Origin: Arctopsyche grandis
Lineage: Eukaryota > Arthropoda > Insecta > Trichoptera > Hydropsychidae
NCBI RefSeq assembly: GCF_051622035.1
Contig: NC_135362.1
Coordinates: 21,289,001-21,353,000, forward strand
Length of the DNA stretch: 64,000 bases
Direction of reading: 5' to 3'
How positions within the stretch are numbered: position 1 is the first letter of the stretch; each line of letters begins with the position of its first letter. A program made the translations under genes and the position numbers. Below the pieces are notes generated by a model, which was not told the origin of the DNA, did no database searches, and was given only the letters and a program-made list of their open reading frames with translations. Below are positions 10,966 to 24,000 of the stretch, in pieces.

Positions 10966-12095
10966 CACTTATGATCAGACTTCAACGTTGGCTCGATGCT
11001 AGTCAAATAACAATAGATCTCTCCATTACAATACAAAGCAAAAGAGCAAAAAATCAATTGTAAAGCATCGTCCAAACGCCGTCTTTTACTTATTATAAAG
11101 GACCTCTTCCCCATTAATCTACAACATGGTCGAGTTTGGGTCACCATCCTGTGAATTAGGACCAATTCGAATTTGATGCTCGTAGCGATTGCTTTACTTC
11201 TTTTCCGCTCGTCATATTAATATATTTATATTAATAGTCAATGGGAGCACCATTGAGGCTATATTATACAAGATATTCAGGAATGTCACAGGACTTTTAT
11301 TCCAATGCCTACTCTGCATGTTTGCCAAGTCGCGAAAATAATCTTCTTGCGCAGGCGTGTCGAAGTCTACATACATAACGCACATCTTGTATCATATATT
11401 TTTTTCACAGAGTTGGCCCAACATCAAAAAGAGGCATTTAACATTATGGCTTGTAGTTTCTTCCAATTGACCGGATGGCTTTTTCAAAATATAACATTTG
11501 TGGGAATCTTGTGCGTCACAACAATATTTTTGTTGGCTATTAATTTAAATATACCACTTTAAAAGTAGCGCAGCGATGTCTGCATGTGCTATTAAAAGAG
11601 AAATGTAAAAAAATAAGTTTTTATTTCACGAATAAACCAATTTAATGTTTTTCTTACATACGTACATAGAAAATTTATTCCAAGTATGACGCTATACTAA
11701 TCACACGTTATTGTAGAAATATAGTCTTACCAATGCTATGAAGAATAAATTTATTTATTATTAGTACTAGTGTAGTATTTGGCAATTTTTTTAACTATTC
11801 AAAAAAGAAATTCCTAGCAATATGCATTAAATTGACTTGAAAGGCAAATTTGTACTGATATTAGTCAATGCACTAATTGAAATTTTTATTTTGAAAGCTT
11901 TTGATAGTATCATAATTCATTACTAATTTTATGGCAGTTACTTATCTGAAAGTTTAAACATCTATTATTGATAATAAGTACATATATTCCAAATTAGGCA
12001 AATTTATACTCAATTGGTGTTAGGCAATTTTGGGAAAATACAAAGTTACAATGTCAAAGCTACGCATTTAAAATAAAATATATATCATAGGCACT
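10966..12095. other. Intergenic between the LTR element and GM130
   Basis: The first few hundred bases have a higher GC content than the surroundings and include a short open frame at 11305-11562 (+) with two hydrophobic stretches. I found no homologue, splice context or codon bias to support it. The remainder is AT-rich and ends at the GM130 polyadenylation signal (TTTATT at 12096-12101, AATAAA on the minus strand). Confidence 0.4.
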
Positions 12096-12144
12096 TTTAT
12101 TATATATGTTGTGAATCAAATATGTATTTACATAAAATAATAAA

Positions 12145-15100
12145 TTAAACATGAATCAACTTTCCGGAGCACCACGGACATGGATGAAAGTTATCTAAGT
12201 TATCACACGCGTTGTTTGTCTCAGTCAGATGATTAATCTTGATGTCGGTGAGAAGTTTAATAATTTTATCAGCAGTATCGGCTTTTTCCAATTGAGCTCC
12301 ATCAATTGCATGTTGTAATAAAGGCATTTTATTTTTTGATCCATTATTATATTCGATCATTAGTTGTTGAACTAATTCATTCAATTGATCCAGTTGTTCT
12401 TTCATCTGTTGCCTTTCTTGAGTTAGTAGTCGTAACTGAATATCTTTTTCATATTCTCTTTGTTTTAAAATACTCCTCTGCTTTTGATACAGTGCGATAT
12501 ATTCACATATTGTTTCAGTTTCACCTTGCAACTGTAAAACCAAATGTTCTAATCTCTGTTTATCATCCGATAAATTAGCTACATCGTCCATTAATCTAGT
12601 AAATCTTTCTTGAAGTTTTTTCATGGCTTCATTCGTGGGAATGTGTAAACAAGTTTCAGAATGCAATATTCGTTTGTTCGGTTCATCTTCACCATTGTAA
12701 AGTTTTTCAGTTTCAAGGCGATCGATTTCTTTACTCAACATGTTTGTTTCTTCTTCTATACGCAAACTTTCTTCATAAGATTTGTCATCATTTGACAAAA
12801 CATTATTGTCACTTAAAATCGTTTTTAATCGACCATTTTCTTCAGTCATACTTTTGAGTCTGGTTCGAGCTAATTCAAATTCCTTTTGTAAAATATCAGA
12901 TGACTGATTTTGAACTTCATAATGATTCAATCGATCCATTATTTGAGCGTGTTTCAAGGCTTCTTTTTCCAAAATACTGGATTCCGCTTGCAATCTAATC
13001 ATTTCCTCATCCTTGGCAACTAAGTTAGATTGAGTTTTCTTCAACTTTTCTTCATTGTCAGCCAAAGTCAAGGTTAAAGTTTTTGTTAAATTTTTTTCTG
13101 CTTGAAGAAGCTCCACCAATTCCAGTTTATTTTCAGTCTATAACAAATTTTATTATGATAAAATATATTAAAAATTCAAAACAACAAGTGATGTAAACGG
13201 AAATACTTATGTATAATTTTATATGTAAATTATTATATCTGAGTTTTTTTATGTAAGAAAAACAATTATTTTAAAACAAACCATTTTATTATAAGCCTCC
13301 TGTAAATTTTCAATTTCATTCTTTAATTTATTATTTTGTGCAGTAGCTTTTTGGGCAGCAATCCGGTCACTTTCATTAGCCGCGTTTAACTTGGCCACAT
13401 CGGGCTGTTCTGACTGTAATAACTTCATTGCACTGTTCAATTCCTCAATCTGTGTTCTATTTTGTGCAACTTCCACCAAAGCTGTTCGCAGTGCGGTCTC
13501 TTTCTTTTGCAATTCCCTCTAAAAAAAAAAAAAATTATTTGTATACACATGGTTCACCCAGTTAATTATTACATACTTTTATACTACATAATATATAGTA
13601 ATAAAATATATACCTGAAGATCTAAATTGCTTTCTTCGATTGCTTTATTGTTCTCGTCAGATTGTGCAAGTTCTTGTTTAGGCGCTTCTTTAACAGCAGC
13701 ATTCGAAATGTGGATCGTTGATTGCAGTTGCTTTTCGAGCGTCTCCATTTGATGAATTAAATTCGATTCACGATTCGACAACTCCTCATTCACCAAAGCT
13801 AAGCTTTCGTGTTTTTTACTCATCAATTCCAATTGATCGTTCAATTGTTGAACATAGAGTTGATATTGAGCGTTCGATTGATTCTTTTCGGCATCCAATT
13901 GCTTTAATTCTTGATTTAAATTAGCAATACGTTGATTTAGCTCAGCATTTTCATCCATTAAACTTTGATTATTGGGTGCTTGTACATACCCCTGATTTAG
14001 TTGTTGGTAGCGTAATTCATTTGCATTGATGTGAAACATCAGCTCTTCCACTTTCTTTACGAGATCTGCATTCTCAGATAACTTTATATTAACCAACGAT
14101 TTTGTTTCAGTGAGTTCTTCCTTTAAATCGTTAGAGATTTTTGCATGAGAAGACTCGCCAGCTTTCAGTTTAGAATTCTCCAGCAACGCTTGATTAAGAG
14201 TTTTTGTTACATCCTCATATTTCTCTTTCATGGTGGAATATTCAACTTCTAAACATGAAGCACGCTGTCTAGAAATACTCAAACGACCTGATACGTCATT
14301 ATTTTGATTTTTCATTTCGGCAACGATATTTTCTAATTTGTTTACTTTAGAAGACAACGCATTTTTTTCCGATACTAAAAACTCTACTGTTTGCATATGA
14401 AACTGTAGTTGCTGTTGCAGTTTTATAACAGCTGATGTTGACATTGCCTCATCTATACTATCATCATCATTATCATTACTGCATTCATCGTTGTTAACGG
14501 CTGATCCTTTTTCATTCTCCAAAAATATGTTCGAGTTAGATTCTGGTGGTCTATTATCAGTAAATACAGATTCTCGAAGAAAACTATTTTCAGAATTTAC
14601 ATGATGTTGAATTTCATCATTAGATAAGTTGCCATTATTTTGATTCGAAAATAAAACATCGGCTAGTAAATACTTATTGTCAGACTCTGATTTGATTTCA
14701 TTTTGTTGAAATTGAACATTATTTGAAAGCTCATCAAAGAAATTCATAGGTGCTGAATTATTTAAATTGAAAGGATACTGATTGATTTTGGAATGCATTG
14801 ATTGGTCCGAGTTTTCAAATTTAGAATCATATGAATGTTCATTCTTTTCAACCGAATTTAAAGCCGCATCATGGTCTACAATGTTGTTTAATTCACAGGT
14901 ATCTTTAATGGTACTTTCCACAACATTTGGATCTTGTTTGACGGTCACTTTTCTTTTTGTTTTATATTCTTCTAACTGTGAAAATATAAAATAGAAATAC
15001 GTGTTTAGAAATACACATGTTTAAATAGCGTCAGCGTCTAGTCATCAGTTGCTTACATTTATCTAATAAACGGATATTAACAAAACAAAAAAGTACTCGA

Positions 15101-15703
15101 AAAGTCAATTGAGAATGGTATTCAATTTTTGAAAAGAATACTACATGTCGTTTAACATGTAAATTTATGTCCAAAAGCAGACTAGTTTTGTATACTTATT
15201 TAGATTTTAGACAAAAAAGTAAGGTGTGGAAATTTTTGATAGAATTTTCCACCAAATTGTCATCTGTACATATATACAAATGGGAATTTGTACATCGATG
15301 ATGACTAAAAAATATGGCATAGCTAACTTTTCATATAAATCTCAGTTTTAATAAAACTACAAAAAAGATTAAAATATGAATATGAAATTTTAATCTACAT
15401 TGAGCAATCTTATCATATTGAACAATTATATCATATGAAAAGAGAAAGTTTACAATTGGCATCGATTCAAATTCTCGTCATTGCTGATATAAAATATAAA
15501 CACGAGAAACAAGTACGTGATAATATAATGCCAGAGGAAGCTCACTTAGTGGTACTATGTGGCATGAAATTGACAAGAAGAATGACGTGTAGTGACGCGT
15601 GGCGAAAGGGAATGTGATCAAAAAGCACCTTTTTTCTAGCTGCAGCAACACGGTTGACGGGGGGCACCATGGGGGGCGCAGCCCCGGGGGCGGAGCCCGA
15701 CAT
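12145..15703 (-). CDS. GM130: GM130 / golgin subfamily A member 2, complete, four coding exons
   Basis: Cis-Golgi coiled-coil tether that binds p115 through its basic N-terminus and GRASP65 through its C-terminus. Minus-strand exons are 15703-15629, 14975-13614, 13518-13282 and 13137-12145, all joined in phase 0, giving 888 residues. Exon 1 (25 aa, starting MSGSAPG) ends AAARKK, and exon 2 begins LEEYKTKRK; together they form the basic p115-binding element found at the GM130 N-terminus. Residues about 30-170 are acidic, Asn/Ser-rich and probably disordered; coiled coil follows, with FHMQTVEFLVSEK matching the family block HIQTIGILVSEK. Exon 4 holds the best match, GETETICEYIALYQKQR (about residues 763-779). 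The protein ends HPCPWCSGKLIHV, a hydrophobic Cys-containing tail in the place of the GRASP-binding end. AATAAA lies 44 nt past the stop. Exon 1 is GC-rich, unlike the other exons. Confidence 0.92.
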
Positions 15704-15935
15704 CACACCCAAATTCAGACCCCGCCGGTTGTTAAACCAACACCTTCCAATATACTGACACGCATACAACACACTGACACTGACAGATACCTCGATTATT
15801 CGAAATTCGAAAAAATTATATTATCTGCATAGATATTCTTCCTTTAAATTAAATGTCTGTAAATATAAATGATTAAAGCAAATAAAAACAATTCGAAGAG
15901 ATTTTTGAAAATTATTTATCTTAACAATGGATTAA

Positions 15936-16345
15936 GAGGGCTGGACACCAGCGCCTTGTCCATACAAACGTATTAGACTTCTCCCTTCCTCAATTATGGT
16001 ACTAGAGAAATTATTTTTTTAATATGCTATGGATATACACCATTGGGTTGCATCTATCGTTTTATTTTTTTGATTAGTTATTTTTTATAGGAGCTAAGAG
16101 CCGCCAAACATCAATAAAATCGCCTCTTTTTTACACATACGAAAAGAGTCCAGCGTGCTTATTTAACGGTCGATTTTAAACAAAATACTCGCATAGTTGC
16201 ACAGAAAATATCTTTCTCATACCGATGATGAAATTTTGGTAAAAATTGGTCCAGTTTCGGAGGAGAAAATAGGAGAATACGAAACCTCGATTTTGTCAAT
16301 TTAAAATATGTTTTACCTGGTCGAAGCGCAACTGTCGCATTCACT

Positions 16346-16413
<68 letters not shown>

Positions 16414-16535
16414 CCGCATTCACTCAATATATATATCGAAGATCAATATATATATATTGAAGAAAGGAACAAGATCAATATATATATCGAAGAAAGGAAC
16501 GGCAACAAAATTAAGGTTTCGGATGTACAGCTCTC
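15936..16535. mobile_element. TTAA-flanked MITE, copy 1
   Basis: A 600-bp element flanked by TTAA (15932-15935 and 16536-16539) with inverted ends GAGGGCTGGACACC and its counterpart CAGCTCTC at the right. A second copy in opposite internal orientation is at 54289-54856. TTAA targets point to piggyBac or Kolobok; the purine-rich GAGGG start is unlike the usual CCC of piggyBac, so Kolobok-like is possible. It has no coding capacity. Confidence 0.75.
16346..16410. repeat. (AT)n microsatellite inside the TTAA MITE
   Basis: About 65 bp of uninterrupted TA dinucleotides, flanked by two copies of GCATTCACTCAATATATAT. The copy at 54.4 kb has a similar, shorter run with the same GAGTGAATGCGAC border. 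Confidence 0.85.
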
Positions 16536-16848
16536 TTAAGGGCGGTTGACTTTCTTAAAAGCAGAGTGGGCACTATTCATTGCCCACTTATATTAAAATA
16601 ACACTTAAATGCCAATTAATATGTTGTTATTGGTAAGCAGTGAATAGGAATACAATCCAAAGTACAAAAAGGTACTCATTTAATGTAACATATAAATAAC
16701 AGGGCTTTATAAATTAAAAATTCAAGTATCCATGAATTGGGTCCCCTGTGAAACATGCATTTTTGTTAAATGAACTTTTCATTTCTATACTTGTCTCGTT
16801 AGCTTGGTACTAGGAGTATATGAAAAATATTGAATTAATTGAAATACA

Positions 16849-16917
16849 CAGAGCCGCTCAAGGGGTGATTTGAGGGTGCAGAACACCCGGGCGCCAACCA
16901 CCCTTAGAGCGGCGCTG
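16849..16917. mobile_element. 69-bp hAT micro-MITE with perfect 8-bp target duplication
   Basis: Starts CAGAGCCGCTC and ends GAGCGGCGCTG, imperfect inverted repeats, and is flanked by GAAATACA on both sides (16841-16848 and 16918-16925). The 8-bp duplication and CAG...CTG ends fit hAT. Confidence 0.8.
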
Positions 16918-18031
16918 GAAATACATAAATACATATATGCATGTTGCTCTAATAAACATAAAATTATTAATTTTATTCAAAATTGACAAATTATATTCAA
17001 GTATAGATGCGGAGAGTTCATTTAACGAGAATTGGCGAAACCAGGTCCACCACCATGAACTGTAGTGCTTCTCCTACATATATGTAATTCCCAATGGGAA
17101 TCCATGTATCCAAAGATAGGTTCAGGTTAAAATTTCTTAAACTTTTGAGAGCTGATATAAGTATAAACGTGTAATCATGAAAACCACACAAAATCAATAA
17201 TATATGTAAATAAAAGGAATTCAAAAATTGCATTAGAAATTAAATCAAGTCAATCAAGCATCGAAATCAAGAAATCAAAAAATTGGTTTATTACAAATAT
17301 TATTGAATTGTGAAGACATCATTTGCAAGGGGGGATTAAAAATAATAAAAAATCCAAGATCATTTTCGAAAACTGTAATTCACAATTAATGTGAAACCAT
17401 TGTTTACAAGCAATATACATAAAAATATCAGTTGTACTATTATCATAATAATGCAATCTACATTAATGATTGTGATTATAATCGATTTACATATTTTTGT
17501 AAGATGTTAACATAATATCAATCATGTTCAACAATCTCCAAAATTTTTCTCTTATTTTTCTCGTATACAACTAATTTGTGACTACGTGAATAGGTACATC
17601 GTTTTTATTGGGAATGTAAATCTTAGTAATAAATTATAGCTTAGAATCAATGAAGAGTTTCGTATTACAAAAAAAATAAGAAAATCTATAGTAGAATAAG
17701 TCAGAAAATATTTCTTCAAATTGACTAAAAATAAACAATTTTCTAGATTTTGTAACAATCGCTAACGTCAAAAGAGCACATAAAATTCATATGATTCAAT
17801 TAAGTATATTAATATAGTAAAAGCACAGTAATATTTAGTTGACATTTTCATGTATGTAAATGCCAAACTACCCATAATAAAACAAAAACCTTAAGTGTAA
17901 ATTTTTTAAATCAAAATAAACAAATATCCACAATGTATGTAAACGATAAAAATTGTTCTAGAACATACATTTGTATATTAAGAATTAAAAAAACAAGTTT
18001 TGGCAAATTAAATAGGCGCTCTATCAAGCTG

Positions 18032-21000
18032 CTAAAGACACGTCGCAGGAAAAACGTCTCCAGTGTCAAATGTTTCGAACTGGTCTTGTTCGATTGGTTT
18101 CTTCAGCCATTTTCCAAGATTAGCTTTCAAAAATGCGTTGTACAATGCCAATTTTGAAGTCTGTAAATATAAATATTTGCATCAATACTATTTAACAACA
18201 TTAGTCATCACTGAAATAAAACATAAAAATTGTAAATACTTGATATAATAACGCTTTCGACTTTGCTATATCGTATTGTATTCCATGGATATCAAAATTT
18301 ATATGTTTTGGCGCTATTGGCACACAGTTAATATTATTGTAGGAGCCCCAATTCGGTTGTGGAGCTGGGCTGAGTCTTGAAGCTAACCGTGTCCACATCT
18401 TGAACATATTGTGTTTACATATTCTCGACGACAATCCCGAGTCAGTTTTTCCAGTCATGGCATTGACGATTTCAGCAGCCTGCACAGAATATTTGAAATA
18501 TAGAATTATCACAGATATATCTTATAAACCATCTTTTCAACAAAGCAAGTGTATATACTTCATGTCCTTTGGTCCAATTAACACTGAAGGAAGGCGCTCG
18601 CATTGCCTGACGTTGTTCAGATGAACTGCACTGAATTAGCATCGGTCTATTAAGGCGGAATGGTGGAGGCAAGCCTTTCAAAGTTCCGACCAATCTTCCA
18701 CATACAGCTCTATAGTTACAAAATAACAAAAAAAACATCGAATCATTCAGTGGGAAATAACTAAGACCATATTGAAAGAAATATGGCATATCACATATAT
18801 GTAAAAGTAGCGTAATGATAATAGGTGAATGTAAAGAGGGTCATTGCCCAGGAGCTTCAACACCGCATTGCTTAATTTTGGCCTGATTTATGGCACCTAC
18901 ATACATATGTGTAAAATTGGAAAAATTGTTCTACAACATTGACCATTGATACATGGAAAAAAACGAGAAAAACGAGATTTGACTCGCAACGAAAAAGAAA
19001 GTAAAAAAAAGTGGGTCATACATATCTTGCATAATTGCGTATAAGTTGCGTATATGTAGGTATTGGCATATTGTTATATTGTACATTTGATCACACTACA
19101 GCAAGGGTCATCGAACTCTTAGATCAGAGCACATAAATGAAAATAGCGCAATGATTTCGAATTCTACATTTTTGGTGATTTTCTGCTTTTTTTTTAAGTT
19201 ATAAATACTTATTTATTATATGAAAAAGGTTTCCCGAATAAGTTCTGTGTAAAAACACATGTTTTAATCATTAATAAGTGGCTCGCGAGAGTTGTACTAG
19301 AGTGAACATTAAATATTCGATTATGCAAAACAATATATACGTGCATATTTGAATGTGTCGATTATATAAATTTATTAACTCAATATGTTCCAAAAAACTG
19401 TTATGCGTATTTTTTGCTAAGCTACGGTGAAAATAGTAGGTTTTGTAAATTAAACAACTCTTAAGCCTTTTCAATCAATGAAACTGGATATTAGAATAAA
19501 CCTTCTTTATAGTTGTCTTCGACCATATAAATCAGCGGCTCCTAACCAGTGGTACGCGAAAAAAAATCAGTAATGGCGGACATGCAGGAATGAATGATTT
19601 ACAATTATAAATAGAAATATTTTATATTTAATTAATAAACATTATCATAATTAATCATAGTCGACGTATCGATGAATTCATTAAATCTCATTAAATTTAT
19701 TTTGTAAGGAGATTTAATTAAGAAAAGAAAATATATTACATGTACACTTAGTAATTTTTTTTTTTATTAAAACCATTCATCGGTAATAGAAGTATGACGA
19801 AATCTAATCTATAATTTGGAAAGAGACTTTGTATGTATGTATGTATGTATGTATCCTTTGTCGTCGTCGTCGTCCGTAGATCGGTGACGTCATCGAACAC
19901 GTGATTCGATTTTTTTTTTCGATCCATAGGCGCCAATTTGTTTTTTTCGATTCAATGGATTCACCCCCGCGGGGGCGCAAGGCGAGTAGTTTCATGGGGC
20001 CCCGCCAGGGGCGCCACAAGGGGCGCAGCCCCGTGGGGCCCCGAAGGGACCGCAGCCTCATGGGGCACAGCCCCATGGGGCCCCAAAGGGGGCGCAGCTT
20101 TCATGGGGCGCAGCCTTAAGGGGCGCTGCCTTATGGGGCGCCGCCTTATGGGGCGCAGCTTTATGGGGCGCTGCCTTATGGAGCTCAGCCGAATGGGGCC
20201 CCGAAGGGGGCGCAGCCCCTTGGGGCCCCAAAGGGAGCGCAGGAGGGCGCAGCCTCATGGGGCACAGCCTTTTGGGGCGAAGCCCTTAACGGCAACTGAT
20301 CATGGGGGCGAAGCCCTAGACGGCAATTTATCGTGGGAGCGTGGAGGGGCGAAGCCCTAAAAGGCATAAACTAAGGGGGGCGAAGCCCTAGACGGCAATT
20401 AATCATGGGGGCGTGGAGGGGCGAAGCCCTAAAAGGCAACTGATCATGGGGGCGAAGCCTTAGACCGCATTTAATCATGGGGGCGCGGAGGGGCGAAGCC
20501 CTAAAAGGCAACTGATCATGGTGGGGGGGGATAAAAACGGACGCGATGTGGGTATGTGGCAGAGCGTCGACCAGTATGGAGATTAAAAAAAAAAAAAACA
20601 AATCTTAGAACACCAGGAGTATGTATATGTTGTACCTAGAGATATTTAATAAAATAAATACACACGAGCAAGGTGCTCAGCCAATCAGAGTGAAGTGCAT
20701 TTTAAGCATCCGCTATTTTATACACTGAGCAACAACAAAAATGACCAGGGCGGAGACTAATCAATCTTTACTAAGTTTGACCCACTGAATTCGAATATGA
20801 TAATGATTTTTGCTGGTTTGCTCTCGTTTACGAGATATGCGCGTTTAAAAAAATGCAACTTTTTGGTTTGTGACGTCATCGTCAGATGCACTGCGCGGGA
20901 TCCACGAAGACACACATACATACATACATTCATCATTTCGAACGGGTGAACAGCGCATTCATACGAGCGCACGACTAATAATATGTCAGATAATAATATG

Positions 21001-24000
21001 CTGGCATGTTATCTATGAATGGGAGTTTGAAACTAAATCATTTCCTTTTTATTACATTATAAGCCTCGTATCAGTTTGCTTTCGATTTTTTGGTCTGACA
21101 ATATTTGGGTTCTTATCCACACTTTTCCGATCGTTTTCAAACTTTGCCATTTTGCTCGGTTTAGTCATCAATATATGTGGAAATCAAATCCGCCAGGACG
21201 ATGGTGAAAAATAATTGTTATAGACACGTTTGCAAAATGCTACTTTATCTTTCTCGTTGACGTCTATTAGTAAGTTGTCGTATTTATTTCCCTTTTCACC
21301 ACCCTCTCGCTTCACGTCAGAAAATTGTTTAAACGCCTATAACTTTTTATTTTTTTAATCTATATTTTATTTTGTATGAAGTTTGGAGGATTCAGAAACA
21401 CAAACACTGTGTTGACGACCTTTGGATGAAATTTGATTAAAAACAGTGTATGTGTTTGTATGCAGCCTGTAGTGAGTTAATTATATCGATACGATTACAA
21501 AATTTTAATCTGTACTACATACACATGTGAATATACGTATGTAATATAAAAAATTATCATTTTTTAATTTTAGTGTATTTATAGTAAATAAATCCATTAT
21601 GATTTGGAACAATGGTAAGTCAGGAAAACACCAAGAATTATTTAATGAATTTTAAATGAAAGGGAAAAGTCTACAGAATGTGATGGATGGAAATAAACCA
21701 TTTCAGAATCGGATTCGCTTCATTGATTAAATATTGGTGGGGTAGTTAGTATAATCGATGAACGTAGAAACAAATATGTACGATTTCACACAACGTTACT
21801 GAGCCAATTGGTCGATGGTACAATTCGAAATGAAAATTTTAATTGCAAATTTTCGCAAATGTTGCTCACTACCGATTCTTGCATTAAATTCCGCATTTCT
21901 GAACAAAATTCAATTACAAAACTAGAAAACCGATGCTATCAAACGGTTTAAACGCATGCATACATTATATTAAAGCTCTTTCATGTCATCATTGTATGTC
22001 TATACGACGAGTAATTTATCCACATAGTTAGATATGAAATGAAACAAAAATATCAAAGTTCTCATTTTCAGTCCTTCGATTTTTTTTTGAGTTGTGGTTT
22101 AACCATAAAATTTAATAAGAATACAAAAAAAACGAGAAATCAAGGACTATGGATTGAAGAAAGTTTTCATATATGTATGTACATACTTTAAGTTAGCCCA
22201 ATTAATAAATATGTGCATACATTCACTTTGCGGTCAACCTTAACCCAACCGCATGTTAAGTACATTACTCTATTATTAAGTCTACTTATGTACATTACAT
22301 ATAATTTTGTTGCAGATATTGTGTAGTTCATCTTAACACACATTAAGCGGACGAATTTTTTTGCGGCGACTAGAGGTAGGGGGCAAAATCACAAGGCTGC
22401 CCGAATAAATACAATAGATTATAAAAATTGTTCAAAATTCAAACTCATATAAAAAAAATCTCCATATTCTATTAGAATAAACGTAGTACTACGTATCCCG
22501 CCATCCACGATGACCCAATATCAAACGTAATACTACGTATCCCGCATTTCTCGTCAAGCTCATACGAAACGTAGTACTACGTGACCCGCTGAAGGTGTGT
22601 TAATGAAATAATTATGGAATTTCCATAAGACAATGTTACAACTACGAAAAATGAAGTTGGGAAACCAAGGAGATTCAGTCACAATAAAATACAACCACAA
22701 GCACTAGCGTAATTAGGAATTTTTGCGACAAACGAAAATAACTATTGATGTGGTACTTAACCACACCTTGGCCTCACCTTGCATCTAAACGTGTAATTGA
22801 AATCGAAATTTAAGATGAAACGCAATAATATAATATCGCCTATTGTCTACTGCCCTTGGCCTGTAATGTCGAATGACAAATTTGAAAATTGAAATCGTGT
22901 ACAAGTTTTTATATGTACACATTCACTTGAATTTGGAGCAAATTTCGATTGATCTCGAAGTACAGAAATGTGAAACACACAAGTAATGTTCCATAGTAAA
23001 AAAATACCTTATCAATGCATACCAATTTCGCCACTCATTATATAGATATAATCCGTTACAAAATTGACCGGCGCATAAACGATTTTTAGTCAGGTTGATC
23101 ATTTTTTTTTTGACACAAAATTCTAGTACACCAACTGTTACAAAATTTTGCTCTAATTTTTTCTCAAAATAATTTATAAATGTCAATGTTAATTATTTAT
23201 ATGAAAACCTACAATAATGGTAGCAAATAAAATGAAGGCATGCATCGAAGCAAAGCGAATTCATTGAATAATGTACGGTTTTTATAAAAATATTTATTGC
23301 GAATTGGCCTAATAGTGACACATGGGTGATTATCGAGCATATTCTGTAAGGTTGATGTACGATTTACAAACTGGTGACTCTTTAGTATTGTGTATTCACA
23401 TAAAATACATACATATGTACATATACGAGATCTTCATCCATTCGTTTTAATCTATTTGAACCGGATCCCGGACAGATGCACTAAATTGCACTGAATAGTA
23501 GTCATATTTTCCAAAGACGCTCAAAAGGAACTTAAGTAAATTACGTATTCCACACAAAAAAATCCCTCGGATAACATACAAATACCCCTTGAAGCTTTTT
23601 TGTGGAATTCTATTGCGTTAGTTCTCCTTGAGCATCTTTGAAAGCTTGGATGTCTCGAGAGTGCAACTAACTATCGCGAGTGCATTTTTCCGATCTCCAT
23701 TTGAACCAGTATACACAACCAGTGCAGATTTATATAACAATTAAAACTATGTATATATGAAAAACTTATTTGTTTAATGTGGCAAAAACTAATCTCGATA
23801 AAGAGCAATTTTTTTCACTAAATAATTAAGTTCATATTTTTGCAAAATAAAAATATATGAATCGTCATTCAATCTTACAAAAAAAAAAAAAAATGACTAA
23901 AAATTCATAAACTGAAATAATTAATATCAATTAAAAAGTCTGATTTGCAAAATTTTCTAAAAGTTTACGTTGAAATATCTCAAACAATTGCAAAACATTT

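Larger units (their letters stand above)
15704..18031. other. Intergenic GM130-ADAR, with two MITEs
   Basis: Holds the GM130 5' flank, a TTAA-flanked MITE (15936-16535) with an embedded AT microsatellite, a 69-bp hAT micro-MITE (16849-16917) and AT-rich DNA that includes the ADAR 3' UTR at its right end. No protein gene is seen. Confidence 0.5.

Noticed and set aside
11305-11562. Possible small membrane protein
   Set aside because: Two hydrophobic stretches in AT-rich DNA are expected by chance; no signal, splice context or family.
19938-20360. 140-residue frame in the GC-rich array
   Set aside because: Pure tandem-repeat translation in DNA with few stop codons; no start context or homology.
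22479-22592. CRISPR-like array
   Set aside because: A eukaryotic window, only three units, and the spacers are diverged copies of each other rather than unrelated.
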